Assembly: GCF_004364435.1 (NCBI RefSeq)
Contig: NZ_SOCT01000001.1
Location: forward strand, 1-64,000
Direction of reading: 5' to 3'
Length of the DNA: 64,000 bases
Origin: Pseudomonas sp. LP_7_YM
GTDB lineage: Bacteria; Pseudomonadota; Gammaproteobacteria; Pseudomonadales; Pseudomonadaceae
Below, piece after piece: positions 31,599 to 40,412 of the stretch; the first letter of the stretch is position 1; every line of letters begins with the position of its first letter. The notes under the pieces are model-generated. The model had not been told where the DNA came from. It ran no database searches and was given only the letters and a program-made list of their open reading frames with translations. Made by a program: the position numbers and the translations under genes.

Positions 31599-34340
31599 AT
31601 GAGCCAAAACGTCACCCCGCAACACCTGCAAACCTGGCTGTTCGACGGGCAGGAAATCGCCCTGTTCGACGTGCGTGAGCATGGTCAGTACGGCGAAGCG
31701 CATCTGTTTCACGGGGTAAATCTGCCCTACAGCCGGCTCGAACTGGAAGCCCGTCGGCTGGCGCCCAACCCCGGCGTACGGCTGGTGATTTATGACCAGA
31801 GCGGTAACGACGTATCGGTCAATGCCGCGCAGCGTCTGCGTGAGCTGGGCTACAGCCGCGTTCACGTGCTTGAAGGTGGCGCCGACGGCTGGCAGGCAGC
31901 GGGTTTGCAGTTGTTCGCCGGCGTGCATGTGCCATCCAAGGCTTTCGGCGAGTTGGTCGAGGAGGCCAGCCATACCCCGCACATCAGCGCCACCGAACTG
32001 GCAGCCTGGCAGGCCCGCGGCGAGCCGCTGGTGCTGCTCGACGGCCGTCCGTTCGACGAATACCGCAAGATGACCATCCCCGGCTCCGTATGCTGCCCCA
32101 ACGGCGAGCTGGCCTATCGCCTGGATGATCTGGTGACGGACGAGACCACGCCCATCGTTGTCAATTGCGCAGGTCGCACCCGCAGCATCATCGGTGCGCA
32201 GACCCTCATCGACCTGGGCGTGAAGAACCCGGTGTACGCGCTGGAGAACGGCACCCAGGGTTGGTATCTGGCTGACTTGCCGTTGGAGCATGGCAGCAGC
32301 CGACGTTATCCCGACGTCTCGTCGACCATCACGCTGACCGAGCGACGGGAGTCTGCGCAGCGTCTGGCACAACGTGCGGGCGTGCAGACAGTCAGCGCGC
32401 AGCAGGTCGTTGCCTGGGCGAGCGATGCGTCGCGCAGCCTGTTCCTCTGCGATGTGCGTACACCGGAAGAGTTCGCCCTCGGCAGTCTGCCCGGTGCACA
32501 ACACACGCCTGGCGGACAGTTGATTCAATCCACCGACCTGTATGTCGGTGTGCGTCAGGCGCGTGTGGTGCTGTTCGACAACGACGGCCTGCGCGCGCCC
32601 GTTGTCGCTGGTTGGTTGCGCCAGTTGGGCCATGAGGCGTACGTGCTGGAAGGAGGTTTGCACAGTGGCCTCGCGTTGCCGGTCAGTACGCCTTTCAACG
32701 CACCGACCCTGCCTGAAATCAGTGCTGCCGAGTTGGCGGATGCGCTGCGTAACAACACCGTTGCGTTGATCGACCTGCGCAGCAGCATGGCCTGGCGCAA
32801 GGCACACATTGCAGGCTCCGTCTGGTCGATTCGTTCGCGATTGGTCGACCAACTGGTGGGTCAGTCCAAGCCGGTGGTGCTGATCGCCGATCACCCGGTC
32901 GTTGCCGCGATGGCCGCAGGTGAGTTGCCCGAGCAGCAGCGTCGACAGGTGCGTTGGCTGGAGTTCCAGGCGTGGCAGGCCGCAGGCTTCGCGGTGAGTG
33001 AAGACGCCAGCAACCCGCCAGACGAACAGTGCATCGATTTTCTGTTCTTCACCCATGATCGGCATTCGGGCAACAAAGACGCTGCACGTCAGTATCTGGC
33101 TTGGGAAATCGGCCTTTTGGGACAGATGACGGAGCAAGAGATTGCCAGCCTCAAACCCCTTGCCAGCCATGCCACTGAACATCGGGTACGCACCCGGCTG
33201 GTACATGCCGCCCGTGGCGAGAAGGGCAGTGGCGTGCGAGGCGTCAACCCGCCGGTGTCACGCATGAGCACGGTACTGTTCGACAGCCTCGCCGAGATGC
33301 GCGATGCCCGCAATCGCCGGGACACCGAGCGCGTACTGAGCTACGGCGCCCGTGGCAACCCTACGGCGTTCGAACTGGAAGACTTGGTCACCGAGCTGGA
33401 AGGCGGCTATCGCACCCGCTTGTTTGGCACCGGGCTGGCGGCGGTGGCACAGACGTTTCTGGCCTATCTGCGACCTGGCGATCACGTGCTGATCACTGAC
33501 GCGGTGTATTCCCCGGTGCGGCAGGTGGCGCAAGAGTTTCTCAAGCCGTTCGGCATCGAGTACAGCTACTTCAACGCCGATGGCCGCGGGCTGCAAGCCA
33601 AACTAAAAGCCAATACCCGGATGGTCTACGCCGAGGTGCCGGGTTCATTGCTGTACGAGCTTGCCGACCTGCCAGCCATCGCAGCGCTGTGCAAGCCTCG
33701 CGGCATTCTGCTGGCGGTCGACAACACCTACGGCTCGGGCTATCAGTACCGTCCACTGACGCTGGGTGCGGACATTTCCGTCATGGCCCTGACCAAGTAT
33801 CTGGCCGGTCACAGCGATGTTGTGATGGGCAGCGTTTGCACCACCCAAGCCGTATGGCAGCCACTGGCGGTGATGACCGACACCTTCGGCAGCACTGTCA
33901 GCCCGGACGACGCGTACCTGGTCCTGCGCGGCGCCCGGACCCTCGCCGCGCGCCTGGACGTACACCAGCGTCAGGCTTTACAAGTTGCTCACTGGTTGCA
34001 GCAGCACCCGCAGGTCAAGCGCGTATTTCACCCGGCGCTGCCCGATCACCCGAACCACGCCCTGTGGAAACGTGACTTCACCGGCAGCAACGGCCTGCTG
34101 ACCTTCGAGCTGGCTCACAACGATCCCAAACACCAGGAGCAATTCATCGACGCCCTGCACCTGTTCGGCCTCGGCGCCTCCTGGGGCGGCTTCGAAAGCC
34201 TGGTCATCTGCGCCAACGTCCACGACCGCGAAAACGCCGCCGATAAAACCCTCAGTTCGCTGCTGCGCCTGCACATCGGTCTGGAAGACGTCAGCGCGCT
34301 GATCGAAGACCTGGAAAGGGGTTTTGCGGCGATTCAGTGA
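31599..34340 (+). CDS. four-rhodanese / cystathionine beta-lyase fusion protein
   Basis: A 913-aa protein with an unbroken frame. Residues 1-500 are four rhodanese domains (starts near 5, 130, 265 and 380). Only domain 2 has a catalytic cysteine, Cys190 in VVNCAGRTRS; the equivalent loops read YDQSGNDV, FDNDGLRA and IADHPVVA in domains 1, 3 and 4. The fourth ends HDRHSGNKDAARQYLAWEIG, normally the C-terminus of stand-alone multi-rhodaneses. From about 530 follows a complete Cys/Met-metabolism PLP enzyme of the cystathionine beta-lyase type: TRLVHAARGEKGSGVRGVNP, VDNTYGSGYQYRPL and Schiff-base Lys733 in ALTKYLAGHSD. It should release thiol or sulfide from a thioether or disulfide amino acid and pass sulfane sulfur on. 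ATG 31599 has no strong ribosome-binding site. Confidence 0.88.
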   Translation: MSQNVTPQHLQTWLFDGQEIALFDVREHGQYGEAHLFHGVNLPYSRLELEARRLAPNPGVRLVIYDQSGNDVSVNAAQRLRELGYSRVHVLEGGADGWQAAGLQLFAGVHVPSKAFGELVEEASHTPHISATELAAWQARGEPLVLLDGRPFDEYRKMTIPGSVCCPNGELAYRLDDLVTDETTPIVVNCAGRTRSIIGAQTLIDLGVKNPVYALENGTQGWYLADLPLEHGSSRRYPDVSSTITLTERRESAQRLAQRAGVQTVSAQQVVAWASDASRSLFLCDVRTPEEFALGSLPGAQHTPGGQLIQSTDLYVGVRQARVVLFDNDGLRAPVVAGWLRQLGHEAYVLEGGLHSGLALPVSTPFNAPTLPEISAAELADALRNNTVALIDLRSSMAWRKAHIAGSVWSIRSRLVDQLVGQSKPVVLIADHPVVAAMAAGELPEQQRRQVRWLEFQAWQAAGFAVSEDASNPPDEQCIDFLFFTHDRHSGNKDAARQYLAWEIGLLGQMTEQEIASLKPLASHATEHRVRTRLVHAARGEKGSGVRGVNPPVSRMSTVLFDSLAEMRDARNRRDTERVLSYGARGNPTAFELEDLVTELEGGYRTRLFGTGLAAVAQTFLAYLRPGDHVLITDAVYSPVRQVAQEFLKPFGIEYSYFNADGRGLQAKLKANTRMVYAEVPGSLLYELADLPAIAALCKPRGILLAVDNTYGSGYQYRPLTLGADISVMALTKYLAGHSDVVMGSVCTTQAVWQPLAVMTDTFGSTVSPDDAYLVLRGARTLAARLDVHQRQALQVAHWLQQHPQVKRVFHPALPDHPNHALWKRDFTGSNGLLTFELAHNDPKHQEQFIDALHLFGLGASWGGFESLVICANVHDRENAADKTLSSLLRLHIGLEDVSALIEDLERGFAAIQ

Positions 34341-34438
34341 TGCTGGCGCCCGGGATCACCTGCGCCCATCCGCCGCCCTCCCTTTGTCAGACGCTGGGTT
34401 GAGCCTACGGCCTGGTCCGCAACTGAGCTGTCAACATA

Positions 34439-34462
34439 AAACCGCCGGTTCAGGCGGTTTTT
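34439..34462. terminator. rho-independent terminator after the sulfur cluster
   Basis: AAACCGCC-GGTTCA-GGCGGTTTTT forms an 8-bp GC-rich stem with a T-run on the plus strand and A-run on the other, between the fusion gene and the convergent MFS gene. Confidence 0.75.
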
Positions 34463-34472
34463 GATTCGCAGT

Positions 34473-35681
34473 TCACAGGTGTTGGAAAGATCGCGACTCG
34501 GACGCCCACGCCTTCAAAAACACCAACAACGCCAACAATGGGAACGCACTGCCCGCCAGTACGATCCAGATCCAGCCGCCGTGATCGTAAAGAGGGCTGG
34601 CGATGATCGACCCCGTCGCACCCCCTATGAAAATACTGGTCATGTACAGCGCATTCAGGCGGCTGCGGCTCTTGGCATCCAGGGCATACACCGCACGCTG
34701 GCCAACCACCATGTTCATCTGCACGCAGAAGTCCAGAATCACCCCGCTAATCGCCATGCCGATCACAGCGTAGGCAGGCTGGATCAGGCTTGGCAGAAAA
34801 CTGATGGCTGCGAAGAGCATCGCGCCCAGGCTGGCGATCCGACTGTGACCGGCGTCGGCCAGCCTGCCAGCCATCGGCGCGGCAATGGCGCCGATGGCGC
34901 CGACCAGCGCAAACAGCGCGATCTGGCTCTGGGACAGGCCGTGATTACGTGCCAGTTCCAGCGGCACGGCAGTCCAGAACAGGCTGAAACTGGCAAACAT
35001 GCAGGCCTGGTAAAACGCCCTCTGACGCAGCGCCGGCTGCTTGAGCAGCAAACCCCACAGCGACTTGAGCAGCTGGCCGTAGCTGGCCTTATGCGTCGGT
35101 TGATATTTGGGAATGGTGGTCGCCAGCACTGCGCTGATCAGCAGCATCATCACGGCGGCTGTGCCGAACACCGCGCGCCAGCCGAAGTGGTCGGCGATCA
35201 GGCTGGACGCCGGTCGAGCCAGCAGGATGCCCAAGAGTAGCCCCCCCATGATGCTACCGACCACGCGCCCACGGGTTTCTTCGGGTGCCAGATGGGCAGC
35301 CAGAGGGATCAGAATCTGTACCGCCACCGAGCTGAAGCCCACCAGTAGCGACGCCAGCAAGAACAGATTCGGCGTCTGGGCAAAGGCCGCGCCCAGCAGA
35401 CTCAGGATCGCCACCGCCGTGGTCACCATCATCAGCCGTCGGTTTTCCAGCAGATCACCCAACGGCACGAGGAAAAACAACCCCAGCGCATAGCCGATCT
35501 GCGTCAGCGATACGATAAGGCTCGCCAGCGTACTCGACAGCCCGATGTCCGGGGCGATCAGGCCAATGATGGGCTGCGCGTAATAGATGTTGGCCACAAT
35601 GGCGCCGCAGCAAAACGCAAACAGCATCGCCAGGCCCTTGGTCATGGTGGCAGCGGGAGGGGCGTGGGGCATTGAAGTCAT
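34473..35681 (-). CDS. MFS transporter, DHA1/YnfM-like exporter
   Basis: A 402-aa protein with twelve predicted helices: GLAMLFAFCCGAIVANIYYA as helix 1, LGLFFLVPLGDLLENRRLMM with the MFS loop motif (GDxxxxRR), and GRVVGSIMGGLLLGILLARP as helix 5. The type is a proton-driven drug or metabolite exporter; the substrate is unknown. The ATG at 35681 is the longest start, and others at 35672 or 35645 are possible. It is convergent with the fusion gene across a shared terminator. Confidence 0.87.
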   Translation of the reverse strand: MTSMPHAPPAATMTKGLAMLFAFCCGAIVANIYYAQPIIGLIAPDIGLSSTLASLIVSLTQIGYALGLFFLVPLGDLLENRRLMMVTTAVAILSLLGAAFAQTPNLFLLASLLVGFSSVAVQILIPLAAHLAPEETRGRVVGSIMGGLLLGILLARPASSLIADHFGWRAVFGTAAVMMLLISAVLATTIPKYQPTHKASYGQLLKSLWGLLLKQPALRQRAFYQACMFASFSLFWTAVPLELARNHGLSQSQIALFALVGAIGAIAAPMAGRLADAGHSRIASLGAMLFAAISFLPSLIQPAYAVIGMAISGVILDFCVQMNMVVGQRAVYALDAKSRSRLNALYMTSIFIGGATGSIIASPLYDHGGWIWIVLAGSAFPLLALLVFLKAWASESRSFQHL

Positions 35682-35915
35682 GGATCACTCAACTGAGCAG
35701 CGCCGCGTCGGCAGAAGTGTGCGTAAAGGCGCGTGGAAGGACAGGCTCTGGAGGCTAACGCCTTTTCGTTGCGTTAAGAAGGGCCTGCAGACCGATAGGC
35801 TTGATGCCTGAAAACAATGTTCGGGTTGCCTGTCCGTGTACACCCGTCATCCTGCCGAAACTTTTCCACACTCTGCCCGGTCACTGCTAAACACACCCCT
35901 TGGGAATTAAACGCG

Positions 35916-36836
35916 ATGGCTCGGGCAATCTGGAAGGGCGCGATCAGCTTTGGACTGGTGCATATCCCCGTGGCGCTGGTCTCTGCAACGTCGCAGCAAG
36001 GCGTCGACTTCGACTGGTTGGACAAGCGCAGCATGGACCCGGTCGGCTACAAGCGGATCAACAAGGTCACCGGCAAGGAGATGACCAAGGAAAACATCGT
36101 CAAGGGTGTGCAGTACGAGAAGGGCCGTTATGTGGTGATCAGCGAAGAGGAAATTCGCTCGGCGCACCCCAAGTCCACCCAAACCATTGATATCTTTGGT
36201 TTCGTGGACAGTGCTCAGATTCCGTTGCAGAACATCGACACACCTTATTTTCTGGCCCCCGACAAGCGCGGAGAGAAGGTCTACGCGCTGCTACGCCAGA
36301 CACTGGTGGACACCGGTAAAGTTGCGCTGGCACATGTGGTGATCCGCACCAGCCAGCACCTGGCGGCGGTAATGCCACTGGATTCGGCCATCATTCTGGT
36401 GCTGTTGCGCTGGCCTGCCGAAGTGCGCGGAATCGACAGTCTGGACCTGCCCAAGGAAGCCACGGACGTCAAGCTGAGCAAAAGTGAACTGGACATGGCC
36501 AAGCGGCTGGTCAAGGACATGAGTACCGAGTGGTCGCCGGACGACGAAGAGTACCGAGACACGTTCCAGGACCAGATCATGACACTGGTCGAGACCAAAG
36601 CGCGGGAAGGCAAAATCGAAGATGTGGAGACCGACGCCGGCGAGACCGAGCGCAAATCTGCCGACGTCATCGATTTGACCGAGTTGCTCAAGCGCAGCCT
36701 GGGTGGCCGCAGCAGCTCAGCCAAGACCGCAGAGAAAGCCAAACCCGTCAGCAAGGGCAAAACCGCTGCCGCAGATGAGGCCGCGCCGGCCAAGCGTCGA
36801 GCCCCTGCCCGGAAAAAGACCACCAAGGCGTCCTGA
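35916..36836 (+). CDS. ku: bacterial Ku protein, non-homologous end joining
   Basis: A 306-aa Ku homodimer subunit that binds DNA ends and recruits LigD. It begins MARAIWKGAISFGLVHIPVA, the Ku hallmark, and keeps DKRSMDPVGYKRINKVTGKE and the core beta-barrel through YFLAPDKRGEKVYALLRQTL. The C-terminus is a Lys/Ala-rich tail (KTAAADEAAPAKRRAPARKK) that binds DNA in related proteins. ATG 35916 is fixed by homology. ligD follows after 76 bp on the same strand. Confidence 0.96.
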   Translation: MARAIWKGAISFGLVHIPVALVSATSQQGVDFDWLDKRSMDPVGYKRINKVTGKEMTKENIVKGVQYEKGRYVVISEEEIRSAHPKSTQTIDIFGFVDSAQIPLQNIDTPYFLAPDKRGEKVYALLRQTLVDTGKVALAHVVIRTSQHLAAVMPLDSAIILVLLRWPAEVRGIDSLDLPKEATDVKLSKSELDMAKRLVKDMSTEWSPDDEEYRDTFQDQIMTLVETKAREGKIEDVETDAGETERKSADVIDLTELLKRSLGGRSSSAKTAEKAKPVSKGKTAAADEAAPAKRRAPARKKTTKAS

Positions 36837-36912
36837 AGAACGGCGTCTTGTTCAGAGCCGTTTCATTGACAACCCTTCCCCTTGAGCAGAAGCCGCAGAG
36901 GCTGAATCGATC

Positions 36913-39531
36913 ATGGCAAAGCCCGTCAGTGAGTACACCCGCAAGCGCAACTTCGACGTCACGTCCGAACCGCCGGAGGCTTTGGCCCACCCTCGCGGCG
37001 GCAAGGGTGAGGCGCTGAGTTTCGTCATCCATAAACATGATGCGCGCAACTTGCACTACGATTTTCGGCTTGAGCTGGACGGGACCTTGAAAAGCTGGGC
37101 GGTGCCCAAGGGGCCGAGCCTGGATCCCAAGAACAAACGGCTGGCCGTGCATGTCGAAGATCATCCGCTGGGCTATGGCGCCTTCGAAGGCAGTATTCCC
37201 GAGGGGCAATACGGCGCAGGGGATGTGATCGTCTGGGATCGGGGTATTTGGCAACCCCACGGTGATCCTCTGGCTACCTATAAGGCGGGCAAGCTCAAGT
37301 TCACACTGATCGGTGAAAAGCTCACGGGCGACTGGGCTTTGGTGCGCACGCACCTCAGGGGCAACAGCGACAAGGAGCAGTGGCTGCTGATCAAGGAAAA
37401 GGATCAGGCGGTACGTTCAGCCAATGAGTACGACATCGTCATCGACAGGCCCGAAAGCGTAGTCAGCGGGGCAACGGTAGGTGAAGGACGAACATCGTCC
37501 AAGGCTGGCAAGCCCAAGGCGGCGACCTCCGTGCCTAAAGCGCCGAAGAAGCGCGACAGCAAGGCCACTGCAAAAAAAGCCGAAGTGCCGGAAAAACTCT
37601 CACCGGAGTTGGCAACGTTGATGGACGCCCCGCCAGAGGGTGAGTGGCTGTATGAGATCAAGTTCGACGGCTACCGCATCATGGCCCGTATTCTGGACGG
37701 CGAAGTACGGCTGCTCACCCGAAACGGTCATGACTGGACCGGGAAGCTGCCCCTCCAGGCCAAGGCAATCAGCGAGTTGAAGCTGGGGGATGGCTGGCTC
37801 GACGGTGAAATCGTGGTGCTTAACGACGCCGGTCTGCCGGACTTTCAGGCGCTACAGAATGCGTTCGACATTGGCCGCAGCAAGGACATTGTCTTTTATC
37901 TGTTCGACCTGCCGTTCTTCAATGGCGAGGACATTCGCGAAAAACCTGTAGAAGAGCGCCGTGCAATTTTGAAAAAACTGCTGGGCGGGCAAGGTAAGGG
38001 AACTCTGCGTTTCTCCGATGCGTTCTCGGCCAGCCATCGCGACATCATTGAAAGCGCCTCCTTGTTATCACTTGAGGGTGTTATCGGCAAACGCGCGGGT
38101 AGCGCTTACCAATCCCGTCGCAGCCCTGACTGGATCAAGCTCAAATGCAAGTTGCGGCAAGAGTTCGTGATCGTTGGTTTCACCAAACCTCAAGGCAGTC
38201 GCAGCGGTTTCGGCGCGTTGCTATTGGCAGTTAATGAGCAGAACGAAGGATTGGTGTACGCCGGTAGGGTCGGTACGGGCTTTAACCAGAAAATGCTCGT
38301 CGATATGTACGAGCAGATGAAACCTCTGCAGCAGGACCCATCGCCGCTGGCAAAAAAACTCACCGGCGCCCAGGCTCGCGGCGTGCACTGGATACAACCG
38401 ACGCTGGTCGGTGAGGTAGAGTTCGGCGAATGGACGCGCGGTGGGATCATCCGTCATTCAGCGTTTATTGCGCTGCGTAGCGACAAACCCGCCAGTGAGG
38501 TGGTCCACGAGTACCCGAAAACGCCGAAAGATCTCAATGCCGAGGTCAAGCCAAAAGCCTCGAAAGCAAGCAGTCCCAAAGCCGCTACACCGGCAAAAAA
38601 AGGCGCGCCTGCGGGCAAAAGTGCCGCCAAGGACAGGGTCGACGTGGCAGGCGTATCGATCAGCCATCCCGAACGGGTGATCGATTCGCAAAGCGGGCTT
38701 CACAAGATCGATCTTGCATGGTTCTACGAATCGATCTCAGACTGGATTCTGCCTTACCTCGATCAGCGTCCCGTGGCATTGCTGCGCTGCCCGGAAGGTG
38801 TGGAAGGGGAGCAGTTTTTCCAGAAGCATTCCGAGCGCCTGGCGATACCTCACATCAAGCAGCTGGATCCCGAGCTGGATCCAGGCCATGCGCGCCTGAT
38901 GGAAATCGACAGCGCTCAGGCGCTGGTCGGTGCTGCGCAGATGGGCACCATAGAATTGCATACCTGGGGCGCAACCCATGATCGGATCGAGCTGCCAGAC
39001 CTCTTCGTCCTCGACCTGGACCCGGACGCGGCATTGCCGTGGCGTAGCATGATCGAGGCCACGCAAATGACTCTGGCGGTGCTCGACGAGCTGGGCCTGG
39101 ATGCCTACATCAAGACCAGCGGTGGGAAGGGCATGCACATCATCGTGCCGCTGGCACGCAAGGCGGACTGGGAAACGGTGAAAGCCTTCGCCAAGGCCGT
39201 GGCGCAGTTCATCGCCCAGCAGTTGCCGGAGCGTTTCACGGCCACGTCCGGGCCAAAAAACCGGGTAGGCAAGATTTTCATCGACTACCTGCGCAACGCG
39301 CGCGGCGCCAGTACCGTGGCCGCCTACTCAGCCCGCGCGCGGCCCGGATTGCCGGTTTCGGTACCCATCGCCCGCGACGAACTGAGCGAACTCACGTCCT
39401 CGGCGCAGTGGAACATCGGCAACCTGCTCGAACGCTTGCGTAAGCTCAAGGGCGATCCGTGGGTGGGGTACAAGAATACCCAGCGCATCACCAAGCCGAT
39501 GTGGAAGCGGTTGGGAGTCGAGGCGCCGTAG
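36913..39531 (+). CDS. ligD: multifunctional ATP-dependent DNA ligase LigD
   Basis: An 872-aa end-joining enzyme with the Pseudomonas domain order. Residues about 35-190 are the 3'-phosphoesterase (HKHDARNLHYDFRLELDG). About 230-530 is the ATP ligase with adenylated Lys250 in YEIKFDGYRIMAR and the OB-fold. About 575-872 is the primase-polymerase with metal ligands Asp701 and Asp703 in VLDLDPDAALPW and the stretch IKTSGGKGMHIIVPL. Two Lys/Ala/Pro-rich linkers (about 195-230 and 530-575) separate the domains. It processes and seals breaks held by Ku, encoded just upstream. Confidence 0.96.
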   Translation: MAKPVSEYTRKRNFDVTSEPPEALAHPRGGKGEALSFVIHKHDARNLHYDFRLELDGTLKSWAVPKGPSLDPKNKRLAVHVEDHPLGYGAFEGSIPEGQYGAGDVIVWDRGIWQPHGDPLATYKAGKLKFTLIGEKLTGDWALVRTHLRGNSDKEQWLLIKEKDQAVRSANEYDIVIDRPESVVSGATVGEGRTSSKAGKPKAATSVPKAPKKRDSKATAKKAEVPEKLSPELATLMDAPPEGEWLYEIKFDGYRIMARILDGEVRLLTRNGHDWTGKLPLQAKAISELKLGDGWLDGEIVVLNDAGLPDFQALQNAFDIGRSKDIVFYLFDLPFFNGEDIREKPVEERRAILKKLLGGQGKGTLRFSDAFSASHRDIIESASLLSLEGVIGKRAGSAYQSRRSPDWIKLKCKLRQEFVIVGFTKPQGSRSGFGALLLAVNEQNEGLVYAGRVGTGFNQKMLVDMYEQMKPLQQDPSPLAKKLTGAQARGVHWIQPTLVGEVEFGEWTRGGIIRHSAFIALRSDKPASEVVHEYPKTPKDLNAEVKPKASKASSPKAATPAKKGAPAGKSAAKDRVDVAGVSISHPERVIDSQSGLHKIDLAWFYESISDWILPYLDQRPVALLRCPEGVEGEQFFQKHSERLAIPHIKQLDPELDPGHARLMEIDSAQALVGAAQMGTIELHTWGATHDRIELPDLFVLDLDPDAALPWRSMIEATQMTLAVLDELGLDAYIKTSGGKGMHIIVPLARKADWETVKAFAKAVAQFIAQQLPERFTATSGPKNRVGKIFIDYLRNARGASTVAAYSARARPGLPVSVPIARDELSELTSSAQWNIGNLLERLRKLKGDPWVGYKNTQRITKPMWKRLGVEAP

Positions 39532-39578
39532 GGCTGTGAGTGAGTTTAGAAATAGGAAGGCAAGAGGTAAGGGCTGAT

Positions 39579-39598
39579 GCCCGGTTAAACCGGGCTTT
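39579..39598 (+). terminator. probable terminator after ligD
   Basis: GCCCGGTT and AACCGGGC form an 8-bp stem with a one-base loop followed by TTT, 48 bp after the ligD stop. The T-run is short, so strength is doubtful. Confidence 0.5.
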
Positions 39599-39704
39599 GC
39601 AGAATCAGATACCTGCCTATTGTTTCAGCGCCCATAGCGCGGCGGGTTAACCAATCTTTGCGGTGAGTGGATACCTCAATGTTCAAATGCACCACCGCAA
39701 ACAG

Positions 39705-40040
39705 TCACCCCTCGGACGCATGCCCCTCGCCCACTTCCGCCGGGTAAAACTCTCCGGTGAGATCCAGCTCCACGAGTCGCTGGCGCACCCGTTGCTCAAT
39801 CGCCAGTACCTGCTCTTGATCGTCGAGGTCGTCGACGTTCAACCAAATGCGCTTGAGGTTCTGGTCATGGGTGCCTTCACTCATCATGTCATGGGTAAAG
39901 GCCTCATCCGCACGCCACAGGCACAGCTCACCGTCGGTGTGGCCGCTTTCGGTCAGCGCCAGCTTGGAGGTCAGCCAGATTTCCTTGTAAGGTCTGAGGT
40001 CCGCGTCGGCGATTTCTTGCTGCGTGATCACGGTCTTCAT
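39705..40040 (-). CDS. conserved hypothetical protein
   Basis: A 111-aa acidic protein, MKTVITQQEIADADLRPYKE at the start and a middle with HTDGELCLWRADEAFTHDMM, ending LTGEFYPAEVGEGHASEG. No signal peptide, membrane segment or recognised domain. GGAG lies 8 nt ahead of ATG 40040; the frame upstream to 40154 looks non-coding. It is convergent with ligD. Confidence 0.65.
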   Translation of the reverse strand: MKTVITQQEIADADLRPYKEIWLTSKLALTESGHTDGELCLWRADEAFTHDMMSEGTHDQNLKRIWLNVDDLDDQEQVLAIEQRVRQRLVELDLTGEFYPAEVGEGHASEG

Positions 40041-40185
40041 TTCAATGGCTCCAGGGTCAGTATTTAAGTGTCTGACGCATGAGCAACGCTGAGCGTTCCC
40101 GCGATCTTTCCCTGACGGACGAAATGGCTGTTGCTGAGGTGGAGGCCACTGCAAAGTCGATACAATTGCAGCGTCTGCGTGATCG

Positions 40186-40395
40186 CCTCGCGAATGAATT
40201 CGCTCCTACGGGATTGGACGTGGGTTTGAGAGAAAGGGGCAGGGCTCGGCTTTTTCAGAACACCAGCAGAACCAAGGTGATGTGGCTGCCCTGCACCAAC
40301 CCTGTGGGGGCGAATTCATTCGCGATAGGGCCCTTCAGGCCATACACCTGCAGTGCCTGCCCAACCGCCATCCCGAATGAATTTGCTCCCTCGGA
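40186..40395. repeat. three REP copies (REPIN plus a single), AATTCGCTCC class
   Basis: CTCGCGAATGAATTCGCTCC at 40188, its inverse TGTGGGGGCGAATTCATTCGCG around 40303, and a direct, more diverged copy CCGAATGAATTTGCTCCCTC at about 40373. They fill the 372-bp gap between the 39705-40040 gene and nicT, in which I see no gene. Confidence 0.75.
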
Positions 40396-40412
40396 TTGGA
40401 AAATGGCGGGTC

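Noticed and set aside
31575..33206. 543-codon open frame on the minus strand
   Set aside because: It lies wholly antisense to the rhodanese-lyase gene in GC-rich sequence, has no ribosome-binding site, and its translation shows no domain, while the plus strand is clearly coding.
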